A stretch of DNA of 9,670 nt from Bacteroidales bacterium (lineage in GTDB: Bacteria; Bacteroidota; Bacteroidia; Bacteroidales; Tenuifilaceae), in NCBI GenBank assembly GCA_008933525.1, contig WBUV01000086.1:1-9670 (forward strand), in the 5' to 3' direction. Shown piece after piece: positions 6,906 through 9,670 of the stretch (position 1 is the first letter of the stretch; every line of letters begins with the position of its first letter). The notes under the pieces were generated by a model that was not told the DNA's origin, did no database searches, and saw only the letters and a program-made list of their open reading frames with translations. A program made the translations under genes and the position numbers.

Positions 6906-7199
6906 CTAAATAGTATTCTCAATATTCCAAACAAAAGCCCTTAATCCCTGCTCCTCAACCTCCTTATTCAACTGCGATAGTTTTTCGAGTAATATCTCCG
7001 CTTTTTTATCGTCGACAATTGCTAAGTGAGCATTGTTTAACTCTGGCCAGGTATGAGAGCCCTCGTGTGGCTCACCTTTAACCGAGCCACACCCCTGAAT
7101 ATTAGTCCACTGGGTATATCCACGGATAGAGAGTTTATCCATCGTAAGTTGAATCATTTCGGTCAACGATTGATTATATGATATAAAAACTGCCTTCAT
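6906..7199 (-). CDS. PII-like, PG0541 family transporter-associated protein
   Basis: A 97-residue cytosolic protein with the ferredoxin-like layout of the PII/CutA superfamily: strand (MKAVFISYN), helix (about 11-24), strand and a long loop, strand (AHLAIVDD, 57-64), helix (66-82), final strand (RAFVWNIE, 87-94). The T-loop-like stretch WTNIQGCGSVKGEPHEGSHTWPELN (31-55) is rich in Gly and His and contains Cys37, His45 and His49. The pattern matches the small proteins found beside RND pumps in Bacteroidota, named after Porphyromonas PG0541. PII-like proteins generally bind small ligands or metals and adjust transporters, so a sensing or gating role for the adjacent pump is an inference. The ATG at 7199 lies 10 bp after the permease stop, so co-transcription is very likely. 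Family recognition is from memory of the pattern. Confidence 0.82.
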   Translation of the reverse strand: MKAVFISYNQSLTEMIQLTMDKLSIRGYTQWTNIQGCGSVKGEPHEGSHTWPELNNAHLAIVDDKKAEILLEKLSQLNKEVEEQGLRAFVWNIENTI

Positions 7200-7209
7200 A
7201 CTTCAAAAT

Positions 7210-9670
7210 TTATTGGTTTGTAGCTTTAAGAATGGCTTTTCGCGCCTTTTTAATCTTTCCAACCCCAAAAATTGTATAAATGGTTGGAATAAGAATTAAT
7301 GTTACCAAAGTAGAGAAAGTCAAGCCTCCGAATATTGCAATGGCCATTGGCTTCCACATTTCAGATCCGCTTCCTTTAGTTAATATCATTGGAATCATTG
7401 CAAGAATTGTAGTCAACGAGGTCATCAGTACAGGTCTTAGTCGGGATCGTCCAGCAGCAACAACAGCTTGTCGCAAGGAGAATCCCTTATCCACCAAAAG
7501 ATTAGTGTAATCAACCAAAACAATACCATTCTTAACAACAATACCAATAAGCATTACCATACCTATCAATGAAATAACATTAATTGTTGCATTAAATGCG
7601 TAAAGTGAAATGAAAACCCCTGTAAAAGCGAATGGTATGGAGAACATGATGATAAATGGCTCTCTTAACGATTCAAACTGTGATGCCATAACAATGTAAA
7701 CCAGAATCAACGAAAGAATTATAAGCATTACTATACTTCTGAAGGATTCCTGCATATCCTCAACGCTTCCGCCAAATTCAACTGTTACATCCTTAGGAAT
7801 ATCCAATTTCGATATCTCCTTCTCGAGTTTTGCCTGAACAGTTCCAATATCACTACCCGAAATTGCAGAAGAAACAGTAACCACACGAACTTTATTCTCG
7901 CGCTCAATTTTGGGAGGTGAATAGAATCTCTTAAGCTCTGTTATTTCGCCCAACTTAATTGACTTCCCCATTGGGGTTACAATTGTTATGTTCGCAATAT
8001 CCTCTGTCGATTCTCTAAACTTCTCGTCGTAACGAACAATAACATCGTACTCATTCCCATCCTCCTTATACTTAGTTGCAGTAATACCTGTAACCCTATT
8101 CCTGATTGCTGAGGCAACCGATGCAGTATTCAAGCCAAAAGAAGTCATTTTTTGCTCATCCAACACAAGTTGTAACTCGGCCTTCTCCTTATCTCTACTA
8201 ATAATGATATCCTTTGTTCCCTCAATCTTCTCCAAAGCTTCGGAGAGTTTCTCTGCAATAATATTAGTCTCATCGAAACTATTGCCGTACACTTTTACCT
8301 CAAGGTTGCTACCACCCATACCCATACTTCCCGATGAGCGCGATGCTCCTGGATCTACATAGTAGTTTTCTACCTCCGGAAGAACTTCAATATCTTTACG
8401 CATTTCGTTAGCAATTTGGAAAATATCCTTCTCTCGTTCAAGTCGGGGTTTCATCTTAAAGGTGTAGTTTATGATGTAGTTCCCAGCCTCAGTAAAAATT
8501 GCGGCTAAACTATTTTCATCACCAACCCCTGCGCTAGTCGATATAATTTCAATCTCCGAATATTTAGCCAGAAATAAAGAGTCTAAATATCGGGCAGTTA
8601 AAACGGTTTCGTCCAACTTCACACCCTGTACCAGTTTAACTTGAGCCGATATTCTATCGTTATCCGATGCTGGCATAAACTCCGATCCAATTACCTTTAC
8701 CAAAAACAATGAGGAAACAAATACTCCAGTAGATATGCCTATTACCTTCCATCGATTACTAACTGACCATATCAAAATCTTTTCGAAAAAGTTATCAAGC
8801 TTCTCCAACATATTTTGCGAAAACCAATAAATTCTCCCCCCAATCGAATTTTTATCCGGATTTTTAGTTCTAAGAATCTTTGCCGATAGCATTGGCACTA
8901 GGGTAAGAGAAACAACAACCGAAGTAGCAATTGATATTGTAACAACCCAACCAAGTGGCTTGAACAGAATTCCGGTTAATCCACCCAGCATTGTTAAGGG
9001 AAGAAACACCGCCACAATAGTTAAAGTTGATGCAATAACCGCTAAACTAACCTCATTAGTCCCATAAATTGCCGCTTCACGAGCAAAACCACCTCTCTCA
9101 AGTTTTTTGGTAATATTCTCAAGAACTACTATTGAATCGTCCACCACCATTCCAATTGCTATGGATAATGAGGATAGTGTGATGATATTGATTGTACCAC
9201 CCGATAGGTACATATATATAAACGAAACTATAAGCGATATTGGGATTGACAGAGATATTATGAATGTAGCTCTCCAACGGCCAAGGAAGAATATCACCAC
9301 AATTACCACAAAGATAAGAGCGTACATTATTGTTTCGGACAAATTATTGATTGATGCAACAGTATTTACCGATGAGTCCATCAAAATTTCGACCTTTACG
9401 TCGGCTGGTAAAGTAGGTTTAATCTCCTCCAGCTTTTCTTTTATCTCATTGGCAACCGTAACAGTGTTGGCATCGGACTGCTTCTGAATCATTACCCGAA
9501 CATTTCTTCTGCCATTTGCTCGCTCGTACGATTTTATTTCCTTTAAACTATCGCGTACAGTTGCAACATCGCGGAGATAAACTGTTTTTCCGTTAATATT
9601 AGTTATTATGATATCCTTTATTCTATCGCTATTCTGAAATTCGCCTTGCAACCTCAACGGGATATCCGAT
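7210..9670 (-). CDS. RND efflux permease, AcrB-like HAE type (5' end outside the window)
   Basis: The C-terminal 819 residues of an inner-membrane, proton-driven RND transporter; about 220 N-terminal residues are missing beyond 9670. The frame is open to the edge and begins SDIPLRLQGEF, so the TTG at 9657 is an internal Leu, not a start. Visible parts: the end of the first porter domain; a helix block from about 112 with GMVVDDSIVVLEN (173-185), whose Asp177-Asp178 pair is the AcrB proton-relay pair; a second large periplasmic loop (about 325-640) with a Ser/Gly/Met-rich linker near 440-454; and a second helix block with GIVVKNGIVLVDYTN (709-723), whose Lys713 matches the AcrB relay lysine. 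DDSIVVLEN rather than the CusA pattern argues for the HAE (drug/amphiphile) class over heavy-metal pumps. Adaptor and outer-membrane channel genes are expected upstream, outside the window. The substrate is unknown. Confidence 0.95.
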   Translation of the reverse strand, partial: SDIPLRLQGEFQNSDRIKDIIITNINGKTVYLRDVATVRDSLKEIKSYERANGRRNVRVMIQKQSDANTVTVANEIKEKLEEIKPTLPADVKVEILMDSSVNTVASINNLSETIMYALIFVVIVVIFFLGRWRATFIISLSIPISLIVSFIYMYLSGGTINIITLSSLSIAIGMVVDDSIVVLENITKKLERGGFAREAAIYGTNEVSLAVIASTLTIVAVFLPLTMLGGLTGILFKPLGWVVTISIATSVVVSLTLVPMLSAKILRTKNPDKNSIGGRIYWFSQNMLEKLDNFFEKILIWSVSNRWKVIGISTGVFVSSLFLVKVIGSEFMPASDNDRISAQVKLVQGVKLDETVLTARYLDSLFLAKYSEIEIISTSAGVGDENSLAAIFTEAGNYIINYTFKMKPRLEREKDIFQIANEMRKDIEVLPEVENYYVDPGASRSSGSMGMGGSNLEVKVYGNSFDETNIIAEKLSEALEKIEGTKDIIISRDKEKAELQLVLDEQKMTSFGLNTASVASAIRNRVTGITATKYKEDGNEYDVIVRYDEKFRESTEDIANITIVTPMGKSIKLGEITELKRFYSPPKIERENKVRVVTVSSAISGSDIGTVQAKLEKEISKLDIPKDVTVEFGGSVEDMQESFRSIVMLIILSLILVYIVMASQFESLREPFIIMFSIPFAFTGVFISLYAFNATINVISLIGMVMLIGIVVKNGIVLVDYTNLLVDKGFSLRQAVVAAGRSRLRPVLMTSLTTILAMIPMILTKGSGSEMWKPMAIAIFGGLTFSTLVTLILIPTIYTIFGVGKIKKARKAILKATNQ

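Noticed and set aside
9107..9487. 126-codon plus-strand open frame inside the RND gene
   Set aside because: It lies wholly antisense to conserved permease sequence, including the DD proton-relay motif, and has no recognisable protein features.
9655..9657. TTG at 9657 as the start of the RND gene
   Set aside because: The frame stays open to the window edge, and the preceding residues (SDIP) continue the permease. About 220 residues of a normal RND protein are missing, so this is an internal Leu codon.

Overview
The window looks like a chromosomal segment of a Bacteroidota bacterium, probably in or near the Bacteroidales. Three upstream regions carry an exact copy of the phylum's -7 promoter element (TAnnTTTG), Shine-Dalgarno sequences are weak or absent, and base composition is moderately AT-rich. 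A menaquinone methyltransferase and a PG0541-type transporter-associated protein fit the same group. Genus cannot be fixed from the sequence. No rRNA, tRNA, CRISPR array, complete insertion sequence or phage gene was seen.

Left part (1-3086, minus strand): a two-gene unit, purL (purine synthesis) followed after 6 bp by ubiE/menG (last methylation of menaquinone). At the left edge there may be the start of another minus-strand gene with a signal-peptide-like N-terminus and a TTG start; this is weak. A 360-bp divergent intergenic region (3087-3446) separates purL from the plus-strand genes. It holds a -7 box for each direction and a palindrome lying on the presumed start point of the rightward transcript.

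Middle (3447-6143, plus strand): an NADP-type short-chain dehydrogenase resembling YdfG, closed by a clear intrinsic terminator; then a type-2 malate/L-lactate dehydrogenase with its own -7 box; then a membrane-anchored YugP-type zinc metallopeptidase. No shared pathway for these three is evident.

Right part (6159-9670, minus strand): the C-terminal four fifths of an RND efflux permease (HAE type, cut by the window edge), a small PII-like PG0541-family protein 10 bp downstream, and then a TetR/AcrR-type regulator. The membrane-fusion and outer-membrane partners would be expected upstream of the permease, outside the window. Between the PII-like gene and the regulator is a 104-bp imperfect inverted repeat with 11-bp perfect ends. 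It overlaps the longest possible start of the regulator and is the least explained structure here.

Most of the window is ordinary core and accessory content. The points most worth a second look are the inverted repeat upstream of tetR and the PII-like partner of the efflux pump.
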